Shown: positions 1-8,954 of the stretch, piece by piece
Layout of the letters: each line of letters opens with the position of its first letter
How positions within the stretch are numbered: the first letter of the stretch is position 1
Origin: Denitrobaculum tricleocarpae
Lineage (GTDB): Bacteria; Pseudomonadota; Alphaproteobacteria; Kiloniellales; Kiloniellaceae
NCBI RefSeq assembly: GCF_007004665.1
Contig: NZ_ML660055.1
Span: 186,001 to 250,000, forward strand
Length of the DNA stretch: 64,000 bases
Direction: 5' to 3'
Translations under genes and position numbers: made by a program
Notes under the pieces: generated by a model
The model's database searches: none
Seen by the model: the letters and a program-made list of their open reading frames with translations, nothing else
What the model was told of the DNA's origin: nothing

Positions 1-1
1 G

Positions 2-613
2 GCCATTGCCATGGTTCTTGGGTTGGTCACGGCGCTGGCCAAGCTGTCGGGCATGCGCGCCGCCGTTATTGCCGCGACGGTCTACACGACGATCATTCGC
101 GGCGTCCCCGACCTGGTTCTGATGCTGCTGATCTTTTTCGGCGGACAGGTCCTGGTCAACGACCTCGCGCCGATGGTCGGTTACGATGAATACGTCGACA
201 TCAATCCCTTCATCGCCGGCTGTCTCACGATCGGTTTCATCTTCGGTGCCTATATGGGGGAGACCTTCCGGGGCGCGATCCTGGCGGTGCCCGTCGGTCT
301 GCTGGAAGCCGGCGCGGCCTATGGCATGTCCCGCGGCCAGGTCCTGATCCGCATTCTGATCCCGCAGATGATGCGCCATGCCCTGCCCGGCTTCGGCAAT
401 AACTGGCTGGTGCTGATGAAAACCACGGCCCTGGTTTCGGTCATCGGACTGGAGGATATGGTCCGCAAAGCCGGTCTCGCGGCCGGCGCCACCCGTGAGC
501 CCTTCCCGTTCTATTTCGCGGTGGGCGTCCTGTTTCTGGCCTTCACGACGGTGTCGGTTCTGGCGCTGCGCTGGGCGGAGAAGCATTACAGCGCCGGCGT
601 GCGGCAAGTATAG
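2..613 (+). CDS. Polar amino-acid ABC transporter permease (HisQ-like), 5' end cut off
   Basis: Inner-membrane permease of a polar amino-acid ABC importer (His/Arg/Orn/octopine class), working with the permease encoded just downstream. The visible part has several hydrophobic segments and the cytoplasmic EAA loop (EAGAAYGMSRGQ), which contacts the ATPase. The reading frame is open to the window edge and the first ATG (base 11) falls inside what should be the first membrane helix, so the true start lies outside the window. It ends 14 bases before the next permease start, which fits an operon whose binding-protein and ATPase genes are presumably upstream. The substrate cannot be told from the permease alone. 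Confidence 0.9.
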   Translation, partial: AIAMVLGLVTALAKLSGMRAAVIAATVYTTIIRGVPDLVLMLLIFFGGQVLVNDLAPMVGYDEYVDINPFIAGCLTIGFIFGAYMGETFRGAILAVPVGLLEAGAAYGMSRGQVLIRILIPQMMRHALPGFGNNWLVLMKTTALVSVIGLEDMVRKAGLAAGATREPFPFYFAVGVLFLAFTTVSVLALRWAEKHYSAGVRQV

Positions 614-627
614 GGGAGATATTGGTC

Positions 628-1326
628 ATGGATTTCTCGATCATCACCGAAAATATCTCCGAGTACATCAACGGCCTGTGGCTGACGGTCCAACTGGTCA
701 GCCTGTCGCTCGTTATCGGCCTGGTTCTCTCCGTGCCCTTCGCGGTCATGCGCTCCACCAACCGGATTTTTATCTCCGGGCCGGTCTGGCTCTTCACCTA
801 CTGCTTTCGGGGGACGCCTCTGCTGGTGCAGATGTTCCTTTTTTACTATGGCCTCGGCCAGCTGGAATTCGTGAAGGAACTGAGCCAAAGCTGGACCTTC
901 ATGCAGGACGCCTACTGGTACGCCCTGCTCGCCTTTACGCTGAACACAGCGGCTTACACCACCGAAATCATCCGTGGCGCCATCGTAGCAACCCCTTACG
1001 GCGAAATTGAAGCGGCCCGGGCCTGCGGAATGTCGCGTTCGCTGGTCCTGCGCCGTGTGGTGCTGCCCAGCGCCTTTCGGCGCGCCCTGCCGGCCTATTC
1101 GAACGAAGTGATTTTCATGCTTCACGGCAGCGCCCTGGCCAGCCTGATCACGCTCGTCGATATCACCGGCGCGGCCCGGATCATCAATTCGCGTTACTAC
1201 AGCCCCTACGAAGCTTTCCTCACCGCCGCCGCCTTTTACATGGCGCTGACCTTCCTGATCGTCTGGGGCTTCCGTCAGCTCGAAAAACGCTGGCACGCGC
1301 ATCTCAAGCCGCGCGAAACGAATTAA
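628..1326 (+). CDS. Polar amino-acid ABC transporter permease (HisM-like)
   Basis: Second integral-membrane subunit of the same amino-acid importer. Its 232 residues are usual for HisM/ArtM. The EAA loop is clear (EIEAARACGMSRSLVLRRV), followed by the conserved LPSAFRRALPAYSNE stretch. I chose ATG 628 because GGGGAG (613-618) sits 9 bases upstream; a TTG at 622 is in frame but too close to that site. The neighbour upstream is the HisQ-like partner, and a PAS histidine kinase follows after about 175 bases without a clear terminator. Histidine, arginine or opine uptake is family knowledge, not shown here. Confidence 0.9.
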   Translation: MDFSIITENISEYINGLWLTVQLVSLSLVIGLVLSVPFAVMRSTNRIFISGPVWLFTYCFRGTPLLVQMFLFYYGLGQLEFVKELSQSWTFMQDAYWYALLAFTLNTAAYTTEIIRGAIVATPYGEIEAARACGMSRSLVLRRVVLPSAFRRALPAYSNEVIFMLHGSALASLITLVDITGAARIINSRYYSPYEAFLTAAAFYMALTFLIVWGFRQLEKRWHAHLKPRETN

Positions 1327-1501
1327 CCCCCGGCGTTTCTCGCTAATCAGGCGAAGTCGTAAAACACCTCAGGTTGATTTCGAACCGGGCGAGATGCACT
1401 GGACAGAAGGTCTGAGACGCTTTAATCCTCGTAAGATTCGTTAACTTTGCACTATTGTTATAGACTTTCTCGAACACTTCGGCGTGCATGAGGGAGACTT
1501 T

Positions 1502-2815
1502 ATGTCCGACGTCCGGACAAAGTATTCTGGATTGAGTCAAGACGAGCTGCTTCAGGAAGTCGAGCGGCTGGAAGAACGCCTGCGCAAGTTTCAGGAAAAG
1601 ACCAGGGACGGCCTGGAGGCGGAAGAAGCGCTATGGCAAAGCCAGCAGCGGTTCCAGGACATTGCGGAGATCGCCTCTGACTGGTTCTGGGAGATGGATG
1701 CGGATCTGCGCTTCAGTTATTTTTCCGAGCGTTACGAAGCGGTCACGGGCATTCACCCGGAAAAATCGCTGGGCAAGACCCGCAAGGAACTCTGGGAGCG
1801 CCTGCCGCCCCCCTCGCCCATGCTGAAGTTCGAATGGGATCAGCATTGGGAACTGCTGATGAACCGGCAGGCCTTCAGCAATCTGCGAACCCAGTGGGTG
1901 CACGCGGACGGGCAGTTGCACAGCTATGTCATCAGCGGCAAACCCCTGTTCGACAGCGCGGGAAACTTCGCCGGCTATCGCGGTATCGGCACGGATATCA
2001 CCAAGGAAGTCCGGGCCCAGGAAGAATTCATTGCCGCGAAGGAAGAGGCGGAACGCGCCAATCGCGGCAAGTCCGAGTTTTTGGCAAACATGAGCCACGA
2101 ACTCCGCACGCCCCTGAACGCGGTGATCGGCTTTTCCGAAGTGATGGAACACGAACTTTTTGGAGAGTTGGGCGACCGCCGTTACCGGGAATACGTGGGC
2201 TATATGAAAAACAGCGGGCTGCACCTGCTGGGGATCATCAATTCCATCCTCGATCTCTCGAAGATCGAAGCCGGAAAGCTGACGCTCTACGAAGAAGAAA
2301 TCAATCTGGCCGAGGTCATCAGCTACTGCTTTCAGCTTGTTGTCGCAAAGCAGGAAGAAAAGCGGATCGAGCTCGATCTACAGCTCTCCGATGATCTTCC
2401 CAACCTATGGGCCGACGAACGCCTTGTGCGTCAAATTCTGCTGAACATCGGCTCCAACGCCCGCAAATTCACTGGTAACGGCGGCAAGGTCACCGTGACA
2501 ACCCGCATGGGTGATCATGCTGGACACGAGATTACGATCTCGGACAACGGGATCGGCATGAGCAACGCGGATCTCCAGGCGGCCCTGACACCCTTTGGTC
2601 AGGTCGACAGCTCCCTCAGCCGCCGCTACGAGGGGACGGGCCTTGGCCTGCCGCTCTCAAACTCCTTCATCAAGCTGCATGGCGGACAACTGGAGATCGA
2701 GAGCGCCCCGGACAGCGGCACGAACGTGACCGTCAAGTTTCCTGCCGAACGGGTCCTTAAACCGCAGGATCCGCGGCTCGGCATGCGGCTGGGCGAGAAA
2801 AGGGAAGGCGTCTAG
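1502..2815 (+). CDS. PAS-domain sensor histidine kinase (cytoplasmic)
   Basis: Hybrid-less sensor kinase of 437 residues with no membrane segment, so it probably senses a cytoplasmic signal. A short N-terminal coiled coil (ELLQEVERLEERL) is followed by a PAS domain (about 45-165), then HisKA with the phospho-acceptor in MSHELRTPLNAVIGFSE (about 195-260) and a HATPase_c domain with N box (NIGSNARKF), G1 (DNGIGM) and G2 (GTGLGLPLS). ATG 1502 is preceded by GAGGGAG at 1490-1496; an in-frame GTG at 1484 would overlap that site. No response regulator gene is adjacent, so its partner is unknown. Confidence 0.9.
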   Translation: MSDVRTKYSGLSQDELLQEVERLEERLRKFQEKTRDGLEAEEALWQSQQRFQDIAEIASDWFWEMDADLRFSYFSERYEAVTGIHPEKSLGKTRKELWERLPPPSPMLKFEWDQHWELLMNRQAFSNLRTQWVHADGQLHSYVISGKPLFDSAGNFAGYRGIGTDITKEVRAQEEFIAAKEEAERANRGKSEFLANMSHELRTPLNAVIGFSEVMEHELFGELGDRRYREYVGYMKNSGLHLLGIINSILDLSKIEAGKLTLYEEEINLAEVISYCFQLVVAKQEEKRIELDLQLSDDLPNLWADERLVRQILLNIGSNARKFTGNGGKVTVTTRMGDHAGHEITISDNGIGMSNADLQAALTPFGQVDSSLSRRYEGTGLGLPLSNSFIKLHGGQLEIESAPDSGTNVTVKFPAERVLKPQDPRLGMRLGEKREGV

Positions 2816-2818
2816 ATC

Positions 2819-2909
2819 AGATCAGGTTTGGATGGAATCGCCGAAGGCGATGCATCGTGCTTGTGAGTCTGATCTAACACGCAGACTTAGAACGGATTCA
2901 CGGGTTTCG
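2819..2909. repeat. Intergenic repeat family A, copy 1
   Basis: About 90 bases that align without gaps to 45423-45513. The shared core has a perfect hairpin, ATCGCC-GAA-GGCGAT at 2837-2851, then a TCTGATCTAACAC-like box and an ACGGATTCAC-like box. It lies between the kinase stop and the convergent chemoreceptor gene. A partial relative lies at 16511-16575 and a weak one near 7655-7712. Confidence 0.6.
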
Positions 2910-2969
2910 GATGAGAATCCATAGTTATGAATGAATTCTCAACCGAAACACGATCCGGTTTAGAGGCGA

Positions 2970-4649
2970 TCAGGCCGCGCGCACTTTGCGCAGGAAGTCG
3001 TCCACCTCGCGACGCAGTGTTTCCGAATGATTTGCCAGGTCACCGGCCGCCGACAAAACACCGCTCGAGGAAGTGCCGGTCGCATCGGCAGACTTTGTGA
3101 CTTCGGCAATCGTCACTGAAACTTCGCTGGTTCCGGTCGCGGCCTCCTGGACGTTGCGCGAGATTTCCTGCGTCGCAGCACCCTGTTGCTCTACGGCAGC
3201 GGCGATCGATCCCGCCACCTCGTCGACCTTCGCGATGGTTCCGCCGATGTTCTTGATGGCGTCCACGGCGCCGGTCGTCGCGGTCTGCATGGCGGCGATC
3301 TGCGCGCTGATCTCGTCCGTCGCCTTGGCCGTCTGAGACGCCAGGTTCTTGACCTCACCGGCAACCACAGCAAAGCCTTTACCAGCTTCACCCGCGCGGG
3401 CGGCCTCGATTGTCGCATTCAGCGCCAGAAGATTGGTCTGCTCGGCGATATCTGAGATCAGACTGATGACATCGCCGATCTTGCGGGCGGCGGCGGAAAG
3501 CCCCTCGACATCTTCGTTGGTCTGTCCAACCTGCGTGACGGCCTCGCTGGCGATCTGAGAGGATTCCGAGACACGGCGGCTGATTTCGGTAATCGAGCTG
3601 GAGAGCTCCTCCGACGCTGAGGCCACGGCCTGGACATTTGCGGTCGTGACTTCGGAGGCCGCGGAGACGCTGTTGGCCTGTTCCGTGGTCGACTGCGCGG
3701 CCGAGGACATCTCCTGGGCTGCGGTCTGCATGGAGGTCGCGCCGTCGGCGACCTGATCGACGACAGCCATTACGGAGGCCTCGAAGGCATCAGCCATGGC
3801 ATTCATCGCAGCCTGTTTGTCGGCTTCGGCTTTCGCCTTGCTCGCCGCCTGCTCGTCTTCGAGGCGGCGCATCTCAATCGCATTTTGTTTGAAGACCTCG
3901 ACCGCCTGCGCCATCGCGCCGATATCGTCGCGCTTGTCGCGCGCCGGAACATCGGTTTCGAGCTGGCCGTCGGCCAGGTCGCGCATCGCCGCGGTCATCT
4001 GGGCCAGTGGGCGTCCAACCATGCGGGTGGTCACAAAGGCCAGCAGACCGGCAAGCAGGACAACGGCCACGATGGCACCAATGACTTGGGTCTTCAAGGC
4101 ATCAGCCACCACGGCGTTTAGACCCTCCAGGCTCCAGGCCACCGCCAGAATGCCCACCGGATCCTTTTTGATGTTCAAAGGCTGCACCGCGATAATGACG
4201 TGGTCGCCCGTCGATTCAAAATAGACCCCGCCGTTTTCAACAGCGGCCTTCGCCCAATCATCGACGTTGGGAAGTTCATGGGATGGCAGCTTGTCGGACT
4301 TGAAACGAGTCACCTCCTGGCCATCACGATTGTAAGTCACGATATTTGAGATGGCTGAGTCCTCGGCGGTGACAAAAGCGTCGTAACCATCAGTAATGGA
4401 CTTCGCCTTATTCCACTGCAAACCACCGGCTACCGTGGTCGCCAACAGGCTTGTGATAGTGGTGAACGAGCGCTCACCCTGAGAGACCAGAGCCGCGCGT
4501 TCATTGATCACGTTGGTCGTCACCATGACCACCAGCCCTAACGCGATCGACAGCGCAGCGACAAGGGAGACCTTTCGCGCAACCGTCAGCGCGCTCTGTG
4601 AAGGCTGCTGACCTGAACTTGCAGGTAGACCGAACTGTTGCTCAGACAT
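2970..4649 (-). CDS. Methyl-accepting chemotaxis protein
   Basis: Transmembrane chemoreceptor of 559 residues that signals to CheA/CheW. It has a first membrane helix (about 25-45), a periplasmic sensor region of about 140 residues, a second helix (about 188-210, [18 protein letters not shown]), a HAMP domain and a long cytoplasmic MCP signalling domain with the hairpin tip [21 protein letters not shown] chose ATG 4649, which has GGGGAAA just upstream and places the first helix normally; an open frame extends to 4811 but adds no domain. A secreted Cache-like protein is encoded 274 bases upstream on the same strand and could be its partner. No CheW-binding pentapeptide is seen at the C terminus. 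Confidence 0.93.
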   Translation of the reverse strand: MSEQQFGLPASSGQQPSQSALTVARKVSLVAALSIALGLVVMVTTNVINERAALVSQGERSFTTITSLLATTVAGGLQWNKAKSITDGYDAFVTAEDSAISNIVTYNRDGQEVTRFKSDKLPSHELPNVDDWAKAAVENGGVYFESTGDHVIIAVQPLNIKKDPVGILAVAWSLEGLNAVVADALKTQVIGAIVAVVLLAGLLAFVTTRMVGRPLAQMTAAMRDLADGQLETDVPARDKRDDIGAMAQAVEVFKQNAIEMRRLEDEQAASKAKAEADKQAAMNAMADAFEASVMAVVDQVADGATSMQTAAQEMSSAAQSTTEQANSVSAASEVTTANVQAVASASEELSSSITEISRRVSESSQIASEAVTQVGQTNEDVEGLSAAARKIGDVISLISDIAEQTNLLALNATIEAARAGEAGKGFAVVAGEVKNLASQTAKATDEISAQIAAMQTATTGAVDAIKNIGGTIAKVDEVAGSIAAAVEQQGAATQEISRNVQEAATGTSEVSVTIAEVTKSADATGTSSSGVLSAAGDLANHSETLRREVDDFLRKVRAA

Positions 4650-4790
4650 AGATTTCCCCAATTGAAACACGTCTCGAGTACGTTCCCCTCCCGCCTTTGC
4701 GAGAATGAGATACGGGTCTCTCTTCGTTTGACTTAAGAACGGTGCACACTCTTGATTGCCGGAACCGCAAGCGACCGTGCTTTTGAAACT

Positions 4791-4823
4791 GACCGTCTGC
4801 CTTTGAGTCAAAGACAGACGGTC
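4791..4823. other. Strong hairpin between Cache-like gene and chemoreceptor
   Basis: Inverted repeat GACCGTCTG (4791-4799) and CAGACGGTC (4815-4823) with inner arms CTTT/AAAG around GAGTC. No U-run follows on either strand, so it is not a classic terminator. Its place between two minus-strand genes suggests a transcript-processing or attenuation element (inference). Confidence 0.45.
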
Positions 4824-4923
4824 AGACTCTCTAGCGCATATTTGAAAGGGCGGATTATGCTCTCGACGTTTTATGCCGAGACCGATCCTCCCGTTTCACA
4901 TATAGCGTTTCGCGTGTCGGCTC

Positions 4924-5511
4924 TTACAGGAAGGCCTCGACGTTCATGCCAACCGTGATCGCGCCGATCACTTCGCCGCTGGCGGGGTCGACAATGGACA
5001 TGCTCATCTGCGACTGGAAGGTCTGGGTCGACTCGTCTTCCTCGACCTCGTCGATAAACATGGCATCGGGACCGGCAAGGAAAGTTTTCTGCCACTTTCC
5101 TTCGTCACCCTGCCAGTAGTCGGAGGTCACGTCGCTCTGCGCGACGTTCAGGCCCTTGGAGTCCATGACGAAGACTTCCGTGACCAGCCCGCCGGACTCG
5201 TCCTTCTTCTTCTTGAGGTACTGGGAAACAGCGTGGCCCAGGACCTCGTTGATCATCGGCTGGCTGGACGCACTGGTTTCTGCGCGCCATTTCTGGTCCA
5301 TCGCATCGATGTCGGCCTGGGAAAGGCCTGCGTGCTTTTCGTTCTGAGCCTTGATTGCAGCAACCAGGTCCGCATCTGCAACCCAGGTCTTCACGGTCGA
5401 GTTCGCAAAATCCTGCATGGGCGCAACATGTGCGTCGGTCGCCATTGCAGCAGAAGCAGCTAACATTCCGACGAGGCCCGTGGCCGCCGCCAAAGATGCT
5501 TTAAAATTCAT
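4924..5511 (-). CDS. Secreted Cache/PDC-like sensor-domain protein
   Basis: A 195-residue protein with a clear signal peptide (LVGMLAASAAMA, cleavage near residue 24) and no later membrane helix. The mature part looks like a single Cache/PDC sensor fold of the kind normally found inside chemoreceptors: a helical stretch (AAIKAQNEKHAGLSQADI), then VFVMDSKGLNVAQSDVTSDYWQGDE and a final VDPASGEVIGAITVGMNVE strand pattern. It is encoded directly before the chemoreceptor on the same strand. I infer a periplasmic ligand-binding partner for that receptor; direct homology to a named family was not checked. Upstream are inverted repeats TTAGG/CCTAA (5558-5575) and TTAATCGA/TCGATTAA (5527-5586), possible operators. 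Confidence 0.75.
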   Translation of the reverse strand: MNFKASLAAATGLVGMLAASAAMATDAHVAPMQDFANSTVKTWVADADLVAAIKAQNEKHAGLSQADIDAMDQKWRAETSASSQPMINEVLGHAVSQYLKKKKDESGGLVTEVFVMDSKGLNVAQSDVTSDYWQGDEGKWQKTFLAGPDAMFIDEVEEDESTQTFQSQMSMSIVDPASGEVIGAITVGMNVEAFL

Positions 5512-5821
5512 GACACCACCTATGAGTTAATCGAAGTTCTTGTGACTGCCCGGAACATTAGGTGATTTATCCTAACCATCGATTAATAAGAGCAAATTCG
5601 CAGGGAGGAGCGCTACAACCCGGAATTATGCTTGTGCGCCAATTATTTTCGTATCAGCAGGCATCTACAGAAGACGGGCCTCTTGATTCGGACAACCGAT
5701 GACGGGGCAATGATGCGTGCAATTGCACGGATGTCAGGCAGCCGGAGAAGCCTAAAGGACAGCGCTCACACTCAGGTATCGGAGATACCGTTAGGTTTTA
5801 CGGGCAGGTTTTACGGGAAAA
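5512..5821. other. Intergenic region, promoter side of Cache-like gene and tRNA tail
   Basis: I see no convincing gene in these 310 bases. The left third holds the inverted repeats noted for the Cache-like gene and is AT-richer, consistent with a promoter. Near 5793-5817 an 11-base unit (GGTTTTACGGG) is present twice in tandem, just beyond the 3' end of the tRNA. Confidence 0.5.
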
Positions 5822-5897
<76 letters not shown>

Positions 5898-6176
5898 ACA
5901 ACAACCGCGACGGCGGTTTCGCTCCCGCGACCATGAGGAACGGTACGTAGAGATAATGAGAATTCGGGCAAAGGCTGTCAAGGCACCGCTTTTCCTCAGA
6001 AAACAAGGAAAATACCGGACAGCAGACAACGGAATTGGGAGAGCACTGGGTTCCACTTCACAGGACATTTCGCTGCCATTCAGCTAGCGGCTTGCTGAAA
6101 TAAGCCGTGATGACATAGTGTGGCGGTCGTTCCTGATCGGCTGAGCAGGAATATCGGCCACCCCGCTAACGAAATA

Positions 6177-6497
6177 ATGAAGAGTCTGATGATTGTTCTG
6201 GATCCCGTGCTTGCCGTTATAAGTGTCGCCCTCAACCTGTACTGGTTCGTGGTGATTATCTCCGTGGTCCTCTCCTGGCTGGTCCAATTCAACGTCGTCA
6301 ACACGAGCAATCAGTTTGTCAGCATGATTGGCGAGTTTACCTGGCGGGCGACCGAACCGGCTTTGCGTCCGATCCGGCGCTTCGTGCCAAACCTGGGCGG
6401 GATCGATATTTCTCCCGTAGTGCTTCTGCTCGCCATCTTCTTCCTCCAGCAGGTCATCACGAACATTCGCGTTTCACTCCGTGTCGGAGCTTTCTGA
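6177..6497 (+). CDS. YggT family membrane protein
   Basis: Small two-helix inner-membrane protein, about 106 residues, of the YggT family, linked in other bacteria to membrane/osmotic homeostasis and often encoded near proC or cell-division genes. Hydrophobic blocks [19 protein letters not shown] and [14 protein letters not shown] flank the conserved [22 protein letters not shown] loop, which is diagnostic. Start choice is uncertain: ATG 6177 lacks a good ribosome site, while ATG 6189 has AAGAG 4 bases upstream. It precedes folD by about 200 bases. Confidence 0.85.
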   Translation: MKSLMIVLDPVLAVISVALNLYWFVVIISVVLSWLVQFNVVNTSNQFVSMIGEFTWRATEPALRPIRRFVPNLGGIDISPVVLLLAIFFLQQVITNIRVSLRVGAF

Positions 6498-6701
6498 TTA
6501 CAGCCCCTTCAAACGCAGGGACAAGGGCGTATCTGTGGCGGCGCGTCTACAGCCGGCGGCGCGCCGAGACTGAGGCCATCAGAAGCCGGCGAGTCGGCGT
6601 CGGTCATGAACCTGCCGTTTTCAGGCATGGCCAAGAACGTCAGATTGTTAAAAAGCTCAAACGTGACGGCACAGCGGAAACAACAGCGGGGAGACCTTCG
6701 A

Positions 6702-7601
6702 ATGGCAGGCGCGGTAACACTTGACGGGAAGGCCTTTGCAGCCGGCTTGCGCGAGCGGGTCTCGGCGGAAGTCGCAAGCCTGAAATCGGAACACGGCCTG
6801 ACCCCCGGGCTCGCCGTGGTGCTGGTCGGTGAAGATCCCGCGAGCCAGGTCTACGTCCGCAGCAAAGGAAAACAGACTGTCGAATGCGGGATGAATTCCT
6901 TTGAGCACAAGATGGACGCCAGCGTCAGCCAGGAGGAGCTGCTGGCCAAGGTCGCGGAGCTGAATGCCGATCCGGCCGTCCACGGTATCCTGGTTCAGCT
7001 GCCTCTGCCCAAGCACATGGACGACCTCGCCGTCATCGATGCCATCGACCCGGCCAAGGATGTCGATGGATTTCACGCCATCAACGCAGGCCGCCTCATG
7101 ACCGGCGGCAAGGGTGCCGCGGCACCGATGGTGCCCTGCACGCCCCTGGGGTGTCTGCTCCTGCTGCGGGATCATCTCGGCGATATGTCCGGCCTGACCG
7201 CCGTTGTCGTCGGCCGCTCCAATATCGTGGGCAAGCCCATGGGACAGCTCCTGCTTCAGGAAAGCTGCACCGTCACTATCGCCCACAGCCGGACCAAAGA
7301 CCTGCCGTCAGTCTGCCGTGAAGCGGATATTCTGGTCGCTGCCGTGGGACGGCCCGAGATGGTCAAGGGTGACTGGATCAAGCCGGGCGCGACCGTGATC
7401 GATGTGGGCATCAACCGTATCGACGTGGAAGGCGGCAAGACCCGTCTGGTCGGTGACGTGGCGACAGCCGAGGCCAGGGAGGTCGCGGGCGCCATCACCC
7501 CGGTTCCCGGCGGCATCGGCCCCATGACCATCGCTTGCCTTCTGGCCAACACGGTCACGGCAACCTGCCGTCAGGCCGGTATCGACGCGCCGGATTTTTA
7601 G
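6702..7601 (+). CDS. folD: Bifunctional methylenetetrahydrofolate dehydrogenase/cyclohydrolase FolD
   Basis: Cytosolic enzyme of one-carbon metabolism: NADP-dependent oxidation of 5,10-methylene-THF and hydrolysis to 10-formyl-THF. The 299 residues contain the substrate motif YVRSKGK with the catalytic lysine (about 55), the dinucleotide motif [16 protein letters not shown] (about 165-180) and the signature [12 protein letters not shown] near the C terminus. ATG 6702 has GGGGAGA upstream; an open frame from 6606 adds a non-conserved leader. A perfect 16-base tandem duplication starts in the last codons (7587-7618), so the stop codon is present twice. Confidence 0.95.
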   Translation: MAGAVTLDGKAFAAGLRERVSAEVASLKSEHGLTPGLAVVLVGEDPASQVYVRSKGKQTVECGMNSFEHKMDASVSQEELLAKVAELNADPAVHGILVQLPLPKHMDDLAVIDAIDPAKDVDGFHAINAGRLMTGGKGAAAPMVPCTPLGCLLLLRDHLGDMSGLTAVVVGRSNIVGKPMGQLLLQESCTVTIAHSRTKDLPSVCREADILVAAVGRPEMVKGDWIKPGATVIDVGINRIDVEGGKTRLVGDVATAEAREVAGAITPVPGGIGPMTIACLLANTVTATCRQAGIDAPDF

Positions 7602-7618
7602 AGCGCCGGATTTTTAGA
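7587..7618. repeat. Perfect 16-base tandem duplication at the folD stop
   Basis: The unit GCGCCGGATTTTTAGA occurs at 7587-7602 and again at 7603-7618. The first copy encodes the last residues and stop of FolD, the second lies in the 3' untranslated part. Confidence 0.8.
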
Positions 7619-7663
7619 GCACTGGACTTCCAACGCACCTCACATCCAGTGTGGCGGAACGAG

Positions 7664-7712
7664 ACATCTGACCTGCACCGAACACGCAGAGTAGTGCCGG
7701 TCAGATGTTTTA
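7664..7712 (+). terminator. Hairpin downstream of folD
   Basis: Perfect 10-base arms ACATCTGACC (7664-7673) and GGTCAGATGT (7699-7708) with a 25-base loop, then TTTT on the plus strand. It could terminate folD. The loop and right arm resemble intergenic repeat family A (AACACGCAGA, ATGTTTTAG), so this may be a diverged copy rather than a dedicated terminator. Confidence 0.4.
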
Positions 7713-8039
7713 GGAGGCGCCGTCCTCCGCCGCTCCGGGCAGCGCGAGGCGGATCAGGCCCTTGATCGGGGCATGCGGGTCCGCGACTTTCCCTTTCCGC
7801 AGGATGGTCAAACGCCCTTGCCGCGCCAGATGCAGTGCCTGCTGGCGGACAGCGGGCAGGTACTTGCGCCAGAGATCGGGTGGATCGTTCCGCTTGGCGC
7901 GTCCCGCCGCGAAACTGCGGGCCACAGCGTTGGGGTCGAGGTTCCGGGCGGCTCCACCTTCTTCAAGCATCTGCAGGATCATCCTGGCGATGGGATCATC
8001 CTTTTGTGCATCCGGTGTCTCGCTTGTCTCTTCTGTCAT
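7710..8039 (-). CDS. DUF3253 domain-containing protein
   Basis: A 109-residue soluble protein. After an acidic N terminus comes the DUF3253 region: IARMILQMLEEGGAARNLDPNAVARS, then WRKYLPAVRQQALHLARQGRLTILRKGK, which reads like a small winged-helix fold with a final basic strand (KGKVADP). Function is unknown in the family. The ATG at 8039 has AAAAGAG just upstream. It is convergent with folD, separated by the hairpin at 7664-7708. Confidence 0.8.
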   Translation of the reverse strand: MTEETSETPDAQKDDPIARMILQMLEEGGAARNLDPNAVARSFAAGRAKRNDPPDLWRKYLPAVRQQALHLARQGRLTILRKGKVADPHAPIKGLIRLALPGAAEDGAS

Positions 8040-8240
8040 CTCTTTTCGGCTTTCAAATTCTGTGGCTCTGTCACTTCAGATCGAACTCGCCTGTCCAATC
8101 GCTCCGTGACGGGGTCCCGGCTCAAGATGATCCGGTCTAGACAGGGGGCAATCTTGTTCCCATATTGCCACCAGTGGTTTTTGCAGAGTTGCGGGGTTTT
8201 TCCTTCATCAGGGGAAACCCCGAAACTCTAAAACAATGCG

Positions 8241-8939
8241 GTGCCTTCAGTGAACGAACTTCTGGCAGCTACAATTCTCTTTGCTGGCGGGCACTTTCTG
8301 CTCTCCAGCGCGTCGTTACGCAAGCCCCTGAGCCGCAAACTCGGCAACAACGGCTTCCAAATAGTCTATTCGCTCTGCGTCCTGGCGGCTTTCGTCTGGA
8401 TGCTGTTTGCTTACGCCAGCGCGCCCTTTGTAAACCTATGGTTTCCCGCGCCGGCCCTGGCCTGGGCCCCTCAGGTGCTGATGCCGATCGCTTTCTTCGC
8501 CGTGGTCGCCGGCCTCACAACTCCCAGCGCAACGGCGGTGGGCGGCCAAAAGCTCCTGGAGGACACGCCCCAAAGCGCCACACGCGGCATCTTTACTATT
8601 ACCCGCCACCCTTTTTTATGGGGCACAACGCTCTGGGCCTTCAGCCACCTGCTGGCCAACGGCGACGCCGCATCCATTATCCTGATGGTGGGTATCGCCG
8701 TCCTCAGCCTGGGCGGGATGCACCATATTGACCAGCGCCGAGAGGCGGCCCTCGGCGCCGCGTGGGGCCCCTACGCCATGACCACCAGCCTGGTGCCTTT
8801 CGCGGCCATCGCGTCGGGCCGCACAAAACTCGATTGGCGGGGCATCGGATGGTGGCGCCCTCTGGTCGCACTGGTTATCCACGTGGTGGCCATGGCCCTC
8901 CACCCGGCCGTGATCGGTGTCAGCCCCTTCCCGGGTTAA
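8241..8939 (+). CDS. NnrU family membrane protein
   Basis: Polytopic inner-membrane protein of 232 residues related to NnrU, a family named from denitrification clusters and related to isoprenylcysteine methyltransferase-like (MAPEG/ICMT) membrane enzymes. About six hydrophobic segments are visible and the family block TRHPFLWGTTLWAFSHLLANG (about 122-142) with the later HHIDQRREAALG is clear. The only possible starts are GTG codons at 8241 or 8250; neither has a strong ribosome site. No denitrification genes are nearby, so a role in nitrogen oxide metabolism is not supported by context. Confidence 0.85.
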   Translation: MPSVNELLAATILFAGGHFLLSSASLRKPLSRKLGNNGFQIVYSLCVLAAFVWMLFAYASAPFVNLWFPAPALAWAPQVLMPIAFFAVVAGLTTPSATAVGGQKLLEDTPQSATRGIFTITRHPFLWGTTLWAFSHLLANGDAASIILMVGIAVLSLGGMHHIDQRREAALGAAWGPYAMTTSLVPFAAIASGRTKLDWRGIGWWRPLVALVIHVVAMALHPAVIGVSPFPG

Positions 8940-8954
8940 AGCGGCCCGTGCCGC

